A stretch of 64,000 nucleotides of DNA from Streptomyces fumigatiscleroticus. Its GTDB lineage: Bacteria > Actinomycetota > Actinomycetes > Streptomycetales > Streptomycetaceae. Below, piece after piece: positions 24,656 through 33,165 of the stretch. The notes under the pieces were generated by a model. It was not told the DNA's origin. It searched no databases and saw only the letters and a list, made by a program, of their open reading frames with translations. The stretch lies in assembly GCF_014647975.1 (NCBI RefSeq), contig NZ_BMQF01000009.1:124001-188000 (forward strand), read 5' to 3'. How positions within the stretch are numbered: the first letter of the stretch is position 1; every line of letters begins with the position of its first letter. The translations under genes were made by a program, and so were the position numbers.

Positions 24656-25852
24656 ATGCGCACCGAGCACCCCACCGTCGAACTCGCCGACCTCACCGGC
24701 GACTTCACCGCCGATCCGCACTCCGCCCTCGCCGCCCTGCGCTCGCGCGGGCCCGTCCACCACGTGCGTTTTCCCACCGGGGACGAGGCGTGGATGGTGG
24801 TCGGGCACGACGAGGTCCGCGCCGCCTTCGCCGACGCACGGCTGCGCAACGACGTACGCCACTCCGCCGACTTCGACAGCGACGGCCTGTACTCCGTGGG
24901 CCGCAACATGCTCCAGGTGGACCCGCCCGACCACACCCGCCTCCGCTCGCTCGTCGCCCGCGAGTTCACCGCCCGCCGGATCAGGGCGCTGCGCCCGCGC
25001 GTGCAGGAGACCGCCGACGCGCTCCTTGACGCCGTGGCCGCCGCGGGCCGCGCCGACCTCGTCGCGGCGTACGCGTTCCCGCTGCCGCTCACCGTCATCT
25101 GTGAACTGCTCGGCGTCCCGGGCATGGACCGGGCGGCTTTCCGCGCCTGGTCCACGAAGGTCGTCGCCCTGGACGAGCCGGAGCAGTCCGCGCGCGCCGC
25201 GCAGGAGATGACGGCCTACCTCCTGGAGCTGACCGAGGAGAAGCGGAGACTGCGGGACGCGGACGAGAGCGACCTGCTCCACGCCCTCGTCCGTACGCAC
25301 GACGAGGACCGCCTCGCCCCGCAGGATCTGCTCGGCATGGCCTTCCTGCTGCTCGTCGCCGGGCACGAGACCACCGTCAACCTCATCGCCAACGCGGTCC
25401 ACCTGCTGCTGAGTCACCCCGGCGAGCTCGCCGCGCTCCGCGCGGACCCCGGTCTGCTGGAGGGTGCCGTCGAAGAGACGCTGCGCCACGAGTCACCCGT
25501 ACCGGCGGGCACCTACCGCTACACGGCCGAGCCCGTCACCCTCGGCGGCGTCCGGATACCGGCGGGCGAGCGGGTGGTGCTCTCCATCGCCGCCGCCAAC
25601 CGCGACCCCGCGCGCTTCCCCGATCCCGACCGCTTCGACATCCGCCGTGACCCCGCCGCCACCCGTGCCCACCTCGCCTTCGGTCACGGGGTCCACCACT
25701 GCCTGGGCGCCCCGCTGGCCCGCCTCGAGGCGGTCACGGCGCTGCGCACGCTGCTGGACCGCTTCCCTCGCCTGGAGTTCGACGGGGACGGCGCGCCGCA
25801 GTGGCGGACCAGCCTGATGCGGGGTCTGCGGCGGCTGCCGGTGCGCTGGTAG
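24656..25852 (+). CDS. cytochrome P450
   Basis: A 398-residue soluble bacterial P450 monooxygenase. All signatures are present: the I-helix VAGHETT near residues 240-246, the ExxR motif EETLRH near residues 280-285, and the haem loop FGHGVHHCLGAPLAR near residues 342-356 with the Cys ligand. The ATG at 24656 follows GGGAG. No ferredoxin gene is adjacent; the ferredoxin/reductase pair at 48-50 kb could serve it. The substrate is unknown; the TetR upstream suggests an inducible compound. Confidence 0.9.
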   Translation: MRTEHPTVELADLTGDFTADPHSALAALRSRGPVHHVRFPTGDEAWMVVGHDEVRAAFADARLRNDVRHSADFDSDGLYSVGRNMLQVDPPDHTRLRSLVAREFTARRIRALRPRVQETADALLDAVAAAGRADLVAAYAFPLPLTVICELLGVPGMDRAAFRAWSTKVVALDEPEQSARAAQEMTAYLLELTEEKRRLRDADESDLLHALVRTHDEDRLAPQDLLGMAFLLLVAGHETTVNLIANAVHLLLSHPGELAALRADPGLLEGAVEETLRHESPVPAGTYRYTAEPVTLGGVRIPAGERVVLSIAAANRDPARFPDPDRFDIRRDPAATRAHLAFGHGVHHCLGAPLARLEAVTALRTLLDRFPRLEFDGDGAPQWRTSLMRGLRRLPVRW

Positions 25853-25962
25853 AGGGCTGCTCCGGCGGATACGCATGCCACCTGCAACCACTGCACGGAG
25901 CGAGGAAAACTCCGTACGGACAGTACCGACACTGGGCGATTCGCCGAACACATGGCGTCACG
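25853..25962. other. intergenic DNA before the narG remnant
   Basis: About 110 bases of lower GC lie between the P450 and the narG-like fragment. An ATG at 25963 continues a frame already open through this stretch; no other signal was seen. Confidence 0.4.
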
Positions 25963-26404
25963 ATGCCCGGCGCTGAGGGGAAGCGGAACGCCGGCCCGGC
26001 CGCCGACCGGCTGCTGCGGGCGGGAGGCGTACTGCGGCGGACCGCGCCCCCCGACCTGCGCGCGGTCTTCCGCACCGATCAGGGCGTCAACGACCAGCCC
26101 TGCCGCGAGCGCTGGTCCCACGACCGGGTGGTGCGCTCCACCCACGGCGTGAACTGAGGTGCGCCCCTACGCCGGGTGGCAGCAGTTGCGGTCGGCCGCG
26201 GACTGGGTACGGCCCTCCCGGCAGATGGCCGGGACGCCGTACTGGTATGTGCACACCGGCCAGTGGCGCTACGGCACACACCCCGCCGACGCCCTCGATC
26301 CCCAGGTCACCGCCATGGCCCACGCACTGCTCGCCCTGGCCCCCCCCATATCGTCTGCCGCTCCCGGGGCGGCGCCACCGCCCACCACCGGCCGCGGCCG
26401 GTGA
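25963..26404 (+). pseudogene. remnant of nitrate reductase alpha subunit (narG), internally deleted
   Basis: Two adjoining fragments in different frames resemble NarG. Positions 25963-26157 encode an N-terminus containing RERWSHDRVVRSTHGVN, then a stop exactly where NarG continues with a Cys-rich segment. Positions 26177-26404, two bases out of frame, encode WQQLRSAADW and MAGTPYWYVHTGQWRYGTH, typical of a region several hundred residues further on. The ~1200-residue protein is therefore reduced to about 140 codons. No narH, narJ or narI is present. Confidence 0.6.
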
Positions 26405-26501
26405 CCGTCGCTCCGGAAGGTCTGCCGGACCGTTCGGGCAGGGAGTAGCGTGGGAAGGCCGGTGCGGGCCGGCGGAGCGGACGGAATCGGCGGGGATCGC
26501 G

Positions 26502-27467
26502 ATGGAAACGCTCGCCTTCGACAGTGACGACCTTGAGCTCACCGAGGACTTCCTCAGCAAGGCGTACACCCCGATGCGGATCGGCGGCCGTGCCGAGCGC
26601 ACCCGGGCGCACGTGACACGCAGGGACGTGGGACCGGTCAGCGTGGACGTGCTCGAGTTCGACTACGACATGAGTCACGACGCCGATGTCCTGGGCAGGA
26701 TCTGCCTGTGCAACGTGCACTCCGGCACCATCGACCGGCAGTACTTCCCCGACGGAACGGCGGGCTCCTTCGGTCCCGGGGACGTCTTCATGTACACCCC
26801 GCACGACCGGCCCTATGCGGGTGTCATCCGCCAGTCGCGCTACAACCTCGTCATGTTCGATCCGCTGCTGCTGGACAGGGTGGCCGCCACCGCGCCCGGC
26901 CGCGGGCCCGGACAGGTGCGGCTGACCGGCGACCGGCCGGTGTCACCGGCTGCCGGCCGGCAGCTGCGGGACACCATCGCCCATCTGTACGACGGCGTCT
27001 GCGCCGACCCCGACCTGCGCCGACAGCCGCTGCTCGTCTCCACCGCCTCCCAGTACCTGGCCGCCGGCGTGCTGAACGCCTTCCCCAACACCGCGCTGAC
27101 CGATCCCACCATCGAGGACCGCCGCGACGCCCATCCGGCCACCGTGCGGCGCGCCGTCGCCTTCATCGACGAGCATCCCCGGGCCGACCTCAGCGTGGCC
27201 GACATCGCCGCGGCCGTCCACGTCAGCGTCCGTACGGTGCAGTGCGCCTTCCGCCGCCACCTGGACACCACTCCCATGGAGTATGTGCGCCGGACCCGTC
27301 TCGCCCACGCCCACGCCGATCTGCTGGCCGCCGACCCCACCACCGGCATCACGGTCACCGCCGTCGCCGCCCGGTGGGGTTTCTTCCAGCCGGGCCGGTT
27401 CGCCGCCGCCTACCGCGCCGCCTACGGCCGGCTCCCGCACCAGACCCTCCTCCACCGCGGCCCCTGA
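26502..27467 (+). CDS. AraC family transcriptional regulator
   Basis: A 321-residue AraC-type activator. The N-terminal part has an AraC-binding-domain-like barrel (FGPGDVFMYTPHDRPY near residues 88-103). The C-terminal double HTH is at residues 220-318, with LSVADIAAAVHVSVRTVQCAFRRH (residues 229-252) and AVAARWGFFQPGRFAAAYRAAYG near residues 288-310. The ATG at 26502 is the first in-frame start with recognisable protein. The neighbouring narG remnant offers no target. Confidence 0.85.
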   Translation: METLAFDSDDLELTEDFLSKAYTPMRIGGRAERTRAHVTRRDVGPVSVDVLEFDYDMSHDADVLGRICLCNVHSGTIDRQYFPDGTAGSFGPGDVFMYTPHDRPYAGVIRQSRYNLVMFDPLLLDRVAATAPGRGPGQVRLTGDRPVSPAAGRQLRDTIAHLYDGVCADPDLRRQPLLVSTASQYLAAGVLNAFPNTALTDPTIEDRRDAHPATVRRAVAFIDEHPRADLSVADIAAAVHVSVRTVQCAFRRHLDTTPMEYVRRTRLAHAHADLLAADPTTGITVTAVAARWGFFQPGRFAAAYRAAYGRLPHQTLLHRGP

Positions 27468-27640
27468 TCCGGCACCGGAGGGACCGGAACCCCGGACACT
27501 GCGTTTTCTGCATGCCCGGCCGCGTCTCCGGCATGTCACGGCTGCCCGGAACGGACTTCACTGAGCGGTGTGCGGCAGTGGCCGAACAAGCCCCGGACCG
27601 GACTTCGTGAGTAGTTCGCACGACATCGGAGGGACCGCCC

Positions 27641-28378
27641 ATGCCCAGCACGTACCGGGAAACACTGGTCGCCGAGGCCGTACTCGACCTGTCCGTGCGC
27701 ACCTACGACTGTGACGTCCTGGACACGCTGCACGACCTCACGGCGTATGCGGTCACCCTGCTGGGCATACGCGCGGCCGGGACGACGATCGTGGACGAGG
27801 CGGGACGGGTGAACTACCTCACCGCCTCCGACGAGGTGTGCCGGCAACTGGAGGAGGACCAGCTCGACCTGGACGAGGGCCCCTGTCTGGACAGCACCCG
27901 CAGCGGCACCGTCCTGCCCCCGGTCACACTGCGTCCCCCGGGCCCCGGTCGGCAGCGCTGGCCCCGTTTCACCTCACGGGCCCTGCGCGTCGGCATCACG
28001 TGTGTCGCCGCCGTGCCGCTGCGCACCGACGGGCACGCGGTCGGCGCCGTCAACCTGATGTGTGCCGGTTCCTCCGTACCGAGCGAGCAGGACCTGCGCC
28101 TGGCCCAGGTGCTGGCCGACGCCGCCGGGGTCTGGCTGCGGCAGCGGCAGATCCTGCGCACCCGGGACGAGATCGCCGAGCAGCTGGAGGCGGCCTGCGA
28201 CACCCGTCTGGTCATCGAAGAGGCCAAGGGCGTGCTGATGGCCCGTCTGGGCATCGACGTGGACGAGGCGTTGCTGCGGCTGCGCTCCTACGCCCGGGCC
28301 CGGCGGCAGAGCCTGGGCGAGCTCGCCGCCCGGGTCACGGGCGGAACCGTCCCGACCGGGCTCGACGCACCGCCCTGA
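27641..28378 (+). CDS. GAF-ANTAR antitermination regulator
   Basis: A 245-residue regulator with a GAF sensor domain (about residues 20-165) and a C-terminal ANTAR RNA-binding domain (about residues 180-225: VIEEAKGVLMARLGID, then RSYARARRQSLGELA). ANTAR proteins bind dual hexaloop RNA structures and prevent termination. The sensed signal is unknown. The gene is alone and convergent with the sigma factor gene. Confidence 0.87.
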   Translation: MPSTYRETLVAEAVLDLSVRTYDCDVLDTLHDLTAYAVTLLGIRAAGTTIVDEAGRVNYLTASDEVCRQLEEDQLDLDEGPCLDSTRSGTVLPPVTLRPPGPGRQRWPRFTSRALRVGITCVAAVPLRTDGHAVGAVNLMCAGSSVPSEQDLRLAQVLADAAGVWLRQRQILRTRDEIAEQLEAACDTRLVIEEAKGVLMARLGIDVDEALLRLRSYARARRQSLGELAARVTGGTVPTGLDAPP

Positions 28379-28423
28379 CGTGACGTCCGCGACCGGTGCC
28401 CCGGGCCTGTGGACGGCGGCCGT

Positions 28424-29350
28424 TCAGCGGCTCACGGCGGTCTCCCGGTCCACGCGCGACAGCTTCTCGGGATTGCGCACGGCGTACAGCCCGGTGATCA
28501 GGCCGTCGTCGATACGCACCGCCATGACGGTGTCGATCTCGCCGCCCAGCCGCAGGATCAGCGCCGGACAGCCGTTGACCTGTGCCGGTCGCAGCGACAC
28601 CGCGGCGCCGATCCTGGCCAGCACACGGGCCACCGAGTCGGCGCCCACGACGGGGGCCACCGCGGCGCGCACGGCTCCGCCGCCGTCGGTCAGCAGGACG
28701 ACATCCGGCGCGATCATGTCCAGCAGACGTCGCAGATCGCCCGTCTCGATCGCCTGCCGGAACGCCGCGAGCGCGGCGCGGGTCTCGGCCGGGGAGACGG
28801 CCCCGCGCGGCCGGCGCGCCGCGACATGGGCCCGCGCCCGGTGCGCGATCTGGCGGACCGCCGCCGGGCTCCTGCCGACGGCTTCGGCGATCTCGTCGTA
28901 GTCCAGGGCGAACACCTCGCGCAGCACGAACACCGCCCGCTCCCTCGGCGCGAGGGTCTCCAGCACCAGCAGCATCGCCATCGAGACGCTGTCGGCCAGC
29001 TCGATGTCCTCGGCCACGTCCGGCGCGGTCAGCAGCGGCTCGGGCAGCCACGGGCCGACGTAGGACTCCCTGCGCCGGCGCAGCGTGCGCAGCCGGCCCA
29101 GCGCCTGGCGCGCGGTGATCCGCACCAGGTAGGCGCGCTGGTCCCGCACCGCGCCGAGGTCGACGTCCGACCAGCGCAGCCAGGTCTCCTGAAGGACGTC
29201 CTCGGCGTCGGCGGCGGAGCCGAGCATCTCGTAGGCGACGGTGAACAGCAGGTTCCGGTGGGCGACGAACGCCTCGGTGGCACGATCCGCGCGGCCGTCC
29301 GCGCCGGACGCCCCGGCCGTGTCCCGGGTCCGCCCGCCGAGCTCGCTCAT
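28424..29350 (-). CDS. sigJ: ECF41-type RNA polymerase sigma factor (SigJ-like)
   Basis: A 308-residue extracytoplasmic-function sigma factor. Sigma-2 is at about residues 25-90 (LFTVAYEMLGSAADAEDVLQETWLRW) and sigma-4 near residues 125-180 (DYDEIAEAVGRSPAAVRQIAHRAR). A SnoaL-like C-terminal extension (residues 190-305) has WLPEPL, DGGG and NPEKL-type signatures that define ECF41, where the extension modulates activity in place of a separate anti-sigma factor. The ATG at 29350 has GGGAG six bases upstream; the ATG at 29356 is too close. It is divergent from an AhpD-like gene, the classic ECF41 partner, and both have ECF41-type promoters. Confidence 0.88.
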   Translation of the reverse strand: MSELGGRTRDTAGASGADGRADRATEAFVAHRNLLFTVAYEMLGSAADAEDVLQETWLRWSDVDLGAVRDQRAYLVRITARQALGRLRTLRRRRESYVGPWLPEPLLTAPDVAEDIELADSVSMAMLLVLETLAPRERAVFVLREVFALDYDEIAEAVGRSPAAVRQIAHRARAHVAARRPRGAVSPAETRAALAAFRQAIETGDLRRLLDMIAPDVVLLTDGGGAVRAAVAPVVGADSVARVLARIGAAVSLRPAQVNGCPALILRLGGEIDTVMAVRIDDGLITGLYAVRNPEKLSRVDRETAVSR

Positions 29351-29390
29351 GGTCATCTCCCGCCCTCGCTCCCGACCGTGTCACGCACAA

Positions 29391-29417
29391 GACACCGGTC
29401 CCGGCGCCTTGGTGACA
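29391..29417 (-). promoter_or_regulatory. ECF41-type promoter of the sigma gene
   Basis: TGTCACC (complement of 29411-29417), 16 bases, then TGTC (complement of 29391-29394), close to the published ECF41 consensus TGTCACA-N16-CGTC. It lies 40 bases before the sigma start, implying autoregulation. Confidence 0.6.
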
Positions 29418-29451
29418 CCCGTGAGCGGTGGCCTACGTCACATCGGCGCGC

Positions 29452-29478
29452 TGTCACAGGGACCGGGCGGCCGGCATC
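29452..29478 (+). promoter_or_regulatory. ECF41-type promoter of the AhpD-like gene
   Basis: TGTCACA (29452-29458), exactly 16 bases, then CATC (29475-29478), one mismatch from the ECF41 consensus. It lies 66 bases before the AhpD-like start. Confidence 0.65.
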
Positions 29479-29544
29479 CGGTGTGCGTCAGGGCGCCGCG
29501 CCGACGAACCGGGCGGCACACGATCCATCAGTGAGGACCAGCAC

Positions 29545-30030
29545 ATGGAACCCCGTATGAACCTGTTCGGCAGCGAGCTGGGCGCCAGGATCGGCAAGCG
29601 GATCCACGCCGTCAGCCTGGCGATCGGGGAGTCGACGCTGCCCAAGGCCACCCGGGAACTGGTGCAGCTGCGCGCCAGCCAGATCAACGGCTGCGGTTTC
29701 TGCGCCGACATCCACGCCAAGGACGCCACGGCCGCCGGCGAGACCTCCCTCCGGCTCGACCTCGTGGCCGCCTGGCGCCACTCCACCGTGTTCACCGAGG
29801 CCGAGCGGGCCGCGCTGGCGCTCACCGAGGAGGGCACCCGGATCGCCGACGCCCACCACGGCGTCTCCGACGAGACCTGGGCCCGGGTGCGCGAGCACTA
29901 CGACGACGACCAGATCATCGCGCTGGTCTCCCTGATCGCGATGATCAACGCGACCAACCGGCTCGGCGTGATCCTGAACAACCAGGGCGGCTCCTACGAG
30001 CCCGGCGGGCTCGCCGGCGTCGCGGGCTGA
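29545..30030 (+). CDS. carboxymuconolactone decarboxylase / AhpD-like protein
   Basis: A 161-residue AhpD-fold protein. The redox motif NGCGFCADIHAKDA near residues 51-64 has the CxxC pair and downstream His of alkylhydroperoxidase-type enzymes. It would reduce peroxides or disulfides, or decarboxylate a small acid. The ATG at 29545 has a GAGGA site. Gene order (ECF41 sigma divergent from a carboxymuconolactone-decarboxylase-like gene) is the conserved ECF41 arrangement. Confidence 0.87.
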   Translation: MEPRMNLFGSELGARIGKRIHAVSLAIGESTLPKATRELVQLRASQINGCGFCADIHAKDATAAGETSLRLDLVAAWRHSTVFTEAERAALALTEEGTRIADAHHGVSDETWARVREHYDDDQIIALVSLIAMINATNRLGVILNNQGGSYEPGGLAGVAG

Positions 30031-30071
30031 CGGGCCGGGCCGGGCCCTCGCCACGAAGGCCCGGCCCAATC

Positions 30072-30110
30072 TCAGAACCCTCTGATCTCGCGCCGCTAGC
30101 GTCCGGTCCC
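30072..30110 (+). promoter_or_regulatory. cluster promoter 1 (palindrome plus -10, leaderless)
   Basis: TCAGA-ACCC-TCTGA (30072-30085), 11 bases, a TAGCGT -10 box (30097-30102), 8 bases, then the ATG at 30111. The same layout occurs twice more, at 38445-38506. No ribosome binding site is present. Confidence 0.75.
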
Positions 30111-31655
30111 ATGGTGCGCGATTACCTGATCATCGGGGCCGGACCGGCCGGACTCCAGCTCGCCGCTTCGCTGGAACGCGACGGACGCGACTACATCGTC
30201 CTGGAACGGGGGAGCGGACCGGGGACGTTCTTCACCCGGTACCCCCGGCATCGGCAGCTGATCTCGATCAACAAGGTGAACACGGGGTACACCGACCCGG
30301 AACTCAGCCTCCGCATGGACTGGAACTCGCTGCTCGGCGACGACCCGCAGCTGTTGCTGGGCCGGTACACCGAGGAGTACTTCCCCCGCGCCGACGACCT
30401 GGTGCGCTATCTGACCGACTTCGCCGACCGCACCGGCGTCCGCGTCGAGTACGGCACGGAGGCGGTGCGCGTCTCCCGCGCGGACGACGTCTTCACCGTC
30501 CTCGACGGCACGGGACGGACCTGGCAGGCCCGGCGGCTGGTCGTGGCCACCGGAGTCTCCCGGCTCAACGTGCCGCCCATCCCCGGCATCGAACTCGCCG
30601 AACGCTACGACGACTTCGACCCCGACCCGGCGTCCTTCACCGGCCGCAGGGTGCTGATCATCGGCAAGGGCAACTCCGCCTTCGAGACCGCCGACGCCCT
30701 GATGCCGAAGGCCGCCGTCATCCACGTCGCCGGCCCGCACTCGCTCAAGATGGCCTGGAAGACCCACTTCGTCGGGCATCTGCGCGCGGTGAACAACAAC
30801 TTCCTGGACAGCTACCAGCTCAAGTCGCAGAACGCGGTCCTGGACGGCACCGTGGAGAGCATCGAGAAGAGGGCCGACGGCGGCTTCCGCGTGATGTTCC
30901 GCTACGCCCGCACCACGGAACGGCTCCGCGAACTGCACTACGACCGGATCGTCCTGTGCGCCGGCTTCCGCTTCGACGCCTCCGTCTTCGACGACACCTG
31001 CCGCCCCGCGCTCGTGATCGACGACCGGTTCCCCGAGCAGACCTCCGCCTACGAGTCGGTGAACGTACCGGGCCTGTACTTCGCCGGCACGCTCACCCAG
31101 CAGCGCGACTTCAAGAAGGGCACCAACGGCTTCATCCACGGCTTCCGCTACGGTGTACGCGCCCTGCACCGCATCCTCGGCGCCCGCCACCACGGCACTC
31201 CCTGGCCGTCCCGGCCGCTCACCGCGGCACCGGAGGCGATCGCCGACGCCGTCGTGGAGCGCGTCAACCGCTCGTCCGGGCTCTGGCAGCAGTTCGCGGT
31301 CCTCGGCGACGTGGTCGCCGTGGACGGCGAGGGGGCCGTGTACCAGGAGGAGGTCCCGCTGGACTACATCGCCGACGGCGGACTCGGCCCCGCCGCGCAC
31401 CGCTTCGTCGTCGACCTGGAGTACGGGCCCGACCACGACCACGTCGACCCGTTCGACGCCACCGTCCCGCGCGTGACCGAGAACGACGCCGAGCACGCCA
31501 TGGACTCCACCTATCTCCACCCCGTCGTCCGCCACTACCGCGACGGCGTCCTCGCCGGCACCCATCACCTGGCGGAGAACCTGGAGAACGACTGGAACAT
31601 CCCGGCCGTCCACCAGCAGCCGCTCACCGCGTTCGTCAAGGCCTGCCTTGGCTGA
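30111..31655 (+). CDS. FOXRED2-like FAD/NAD(P)-dependent monooxygenase 1
   Basis: A 514-residue flavoprotein of the flavin monooxygenase type, closest in features to FOXRED2-like proteins. An N-terminal FAD motif (LIIGAGPAGLQLAASL near residues 6-21) is followed by FFTRYPRHRQLISINK (residues 41-56) and a second Rossmann motif, VLIIGKGNSAFETA (residues 180-193), for NADPH. The Baeyer-Villiger fingerprint is absent. It likely oxygenates a small amine or aromatic substrate. It is paralogous to the product of 36867-38444. It starts the operon with the ANL enzyme, whose start overlaps its stop. Confidence 0.85.
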   Translation: MVRDYLIIGAGPAGLQLAASLERDGRDYIVLERGSGPGTFFTRYPRHRQLISINKVNTGYTDPELSLRMDWNSLLGDDPQLLLGRYTEEYFPRADDLVRYLTDFADRTGVRVEYGTEAVRVSRADDVFTVLDGTGRTWQARRLVVATGVSRLNVPPIPGIELAERYDDFDPDPASFTGRRVLIIGKGNSAFETADALMPKAAVIHVAGPHSLKMAWKTHFVGHLRAVNNNFLDSYQLKSQNAVLDGTVESIEKRADGGFRVMFRYARTTERLRELHYDRIVLCAGFRFDASVFDDTCRPALVIDDRFPEQTSAYESVNVPGLYFAGTLTQQRDFKKGTNGFIHGFRYGVRALHRILGARHHGTPWPSRPLTAAPEAIADAVVERVNRSSGLWQQFAVLGDVVAVDGEGAVYQEEVPLDYIADGGLGPAAHRFVVDLEYGPDHDHVDPFDATVPRVTENDAEHAMDSTYLHPVVRHYRDGVLAGTHHLAENLENDWNIPAVHQQPLTAFVKACLG

Positions 31656-33099
31656 GCGGGAGCAGTTCCCCGGCGGCGTGCTCGACCTCCTCGACGCCGC
31701 GGGCGACCGCCCGGTGTTCGAACACGCCGGCCGGGTGGTCAGCGGGGCGCAACTCCTGGGTGCCGTACGGCGGGTGACCAACGGGCTGCGGCAGCACGGC
31801 GTCAGACCCGGCGACGGTGTCGCCGTGCTGCTGGGCGTCGACCCCGAGGCGTTCGCCGCCGTGATCGCGGCCCATGCCGTCGGTGCCCGTGTCGTGGGAG
31901 TGCGGCCGGGCCTGACCGGGCGCCAGCAGGAACATCTGCTCGCGGACACCGCTTTCACCGTCACCGACCGGGCCGACGGCCCCGGCGCCGGACGGTCCGG
32001 GCGCGTCCTCGCCCTGGACGACCTGCTGTCGGCGGCGGACGACGGTGTGCGGCCCCGCGTCACGGCACGGCCGCGGGACGTCGCCCGGCTCATCCACACC
32101 AGCGGCAGCACCGGCCTGCCCAAGGCCTGCGCCCAGACCTACGCGGCGATGACCGCGGCCTGGGCGCTGCGGCCGGAGGCGTGGCCGCCCGCCGTCCGGG
32201 AACTCGCCGCGCGCCTGGACCGGTTCCTGGTCTTCGGCACCCTGGCGAGCCAGGTGATGATGGAGTACGGGCTGCTCACGCTCGCCGCCGGCGGCGTCCT
32301 CGTCACCGCCGACCCGCCGGTCCTCCCCGACGCCCTCGTACGGCACCGGGCCACCGCGAGCGTCATCACCGTGGCCCGGCTGACGCAGCTCGTGGCGAGC
32401 CAGCGCCGGTCACCCGTCGACCTCGGTGGTCTGCGCGCGCTGATGGTCTCCGGGTCGCCGCTGGCGCCGGGGCGGCTGCGCGAGGCCGCCGACGTGCTCG
32501 GCCCGGTCGTCTTCCACGGATACGGCCAGACCGAGACCGGCATGATCTCCATGGCCACCCCGGACGACGAGCCCGGTTCGCTGGGCGTGCCGCCCGTCGA
32601 CCTGGAGGTCAGGGACGCCTCCGGCCACCCCGTCCCGCCCGGCACCGACGGCGAGCTCTTCGTCCGGACCCCGTCGCAGAGCACGGGCTACTGGAGGGAA
32701 CCGGCCCTGACCGCCGAGGTGTTCACCGACGGCTGGGTGCGCACCCGCGACATCGGTCACCTCGACGCCGAGGGGCGCCTGTGGCTCACCGGACGGACCC
32801 GCGACGTGATCATCGTCAACGCCAACGTCCACTACGCCGGCCCCGTGGAGCGGCTGCTCGCCACCCACCCCTCGGTGGCCGAGGCCTACGTCGTCGCCGT
32901 CCCCGACGACTCCACCGGGGAGGCCGTCCACGCCTTCGTCGTGCCGGCCGCCGGTCACACCCCGGACCTCGGCGAACTGCGCGCGCTGGTGACGGCGGAG
33001 CTGGGCGGGGCGTGCGCGCCGGCCCGCCTCACGCTGATCACGGAGGTGCCGCTCACACCCGCCGGCAAGCCCGACAAGCGGCGGCTCGCGGCCGGGTAG
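31648..33099 (+). CDS. AMP-dependent acid-CoA ligase/adenylating enzyme (ANL superfamily)
   Basis: A 483-residue adenylate-forming enzyme that would activate a carboxylic acid with ATP, to an acyl-CoA or an acyl-AMP for transfer. The P-loop HTSGSTGLPKA is near residues 150-160, FHGYGQTETG near residues 289-298, the hinge region TRDIGHLDAEGRLWLTGRTRD near residues 368-388, and the catalytic Lys in TPAGKPDKRRL near the C-terminus. Given the neighbouring aromatic amino acid lyase, an aryl acid such as p-coumarate is a reasonable substrate, but that is inference. The TTG start at 31648 overlaps the upstream stop by eight bases; a GTG at 31678 is possible. Confidence 0.83.
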   Translation: MAEREQFPGGVLDLLDAAGDRPVFEHAGRVVSGAQLLGAVRRVTNGLRQHGVRPGDGVAVLLGVDPEAFAAVIAAHAVGARVVGVRPGLTGRQQEHLLADTAFTVTDRADGPGAGRSGRVLALDDLLSAADDGVRPRVTARPRDVARLIHTSGSTGLPKACAQTYAAMTAAWALRPEAWPPAVRELAARLDRFLVFGTLASQVMMEYGLLTLAAGGVLVTADPPVLPDALVRHRATASVITVARLTQLVASQRRSPVDLGGLRALMVSGSPLAPGRLREAADVLGPVVFHGYGQTETGMISMATPDDEPGSLGVPPVDLEVRDASGHPVPPGTDGELFVRTPSQSTGYWREPALTAEVFTDGWVRTRDIGHLDAEGRLWLTGRTRDVIIVNANVHYAGPVERLLATHPSVAEAYVVAVPDDSTGEAVHAFVVPAAGHTPDLGELRALVTAELGGACAPARLTLITEVPLTPAGKPDKRRLAAG

Positions 33100-33115
33100 G
33101 CGGCAGCGGACACAC

Positions 33116-33160
33116 GGCCCGGCCCCACCGTCACGCGCCACGCGACGGTGGGGCCGGGCC
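33116..33160. terminator. 17-bp bidirectional terminator
   Basis: A perfect 17-bp stem (33116-33132 with 33144-33160) with an 11-base loop lies between the convergent ANL enzyme and antiporter stops, closing both cluster transcripts. Confidence 0.75.
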
Positions 33161-33165
33161 CCTGT

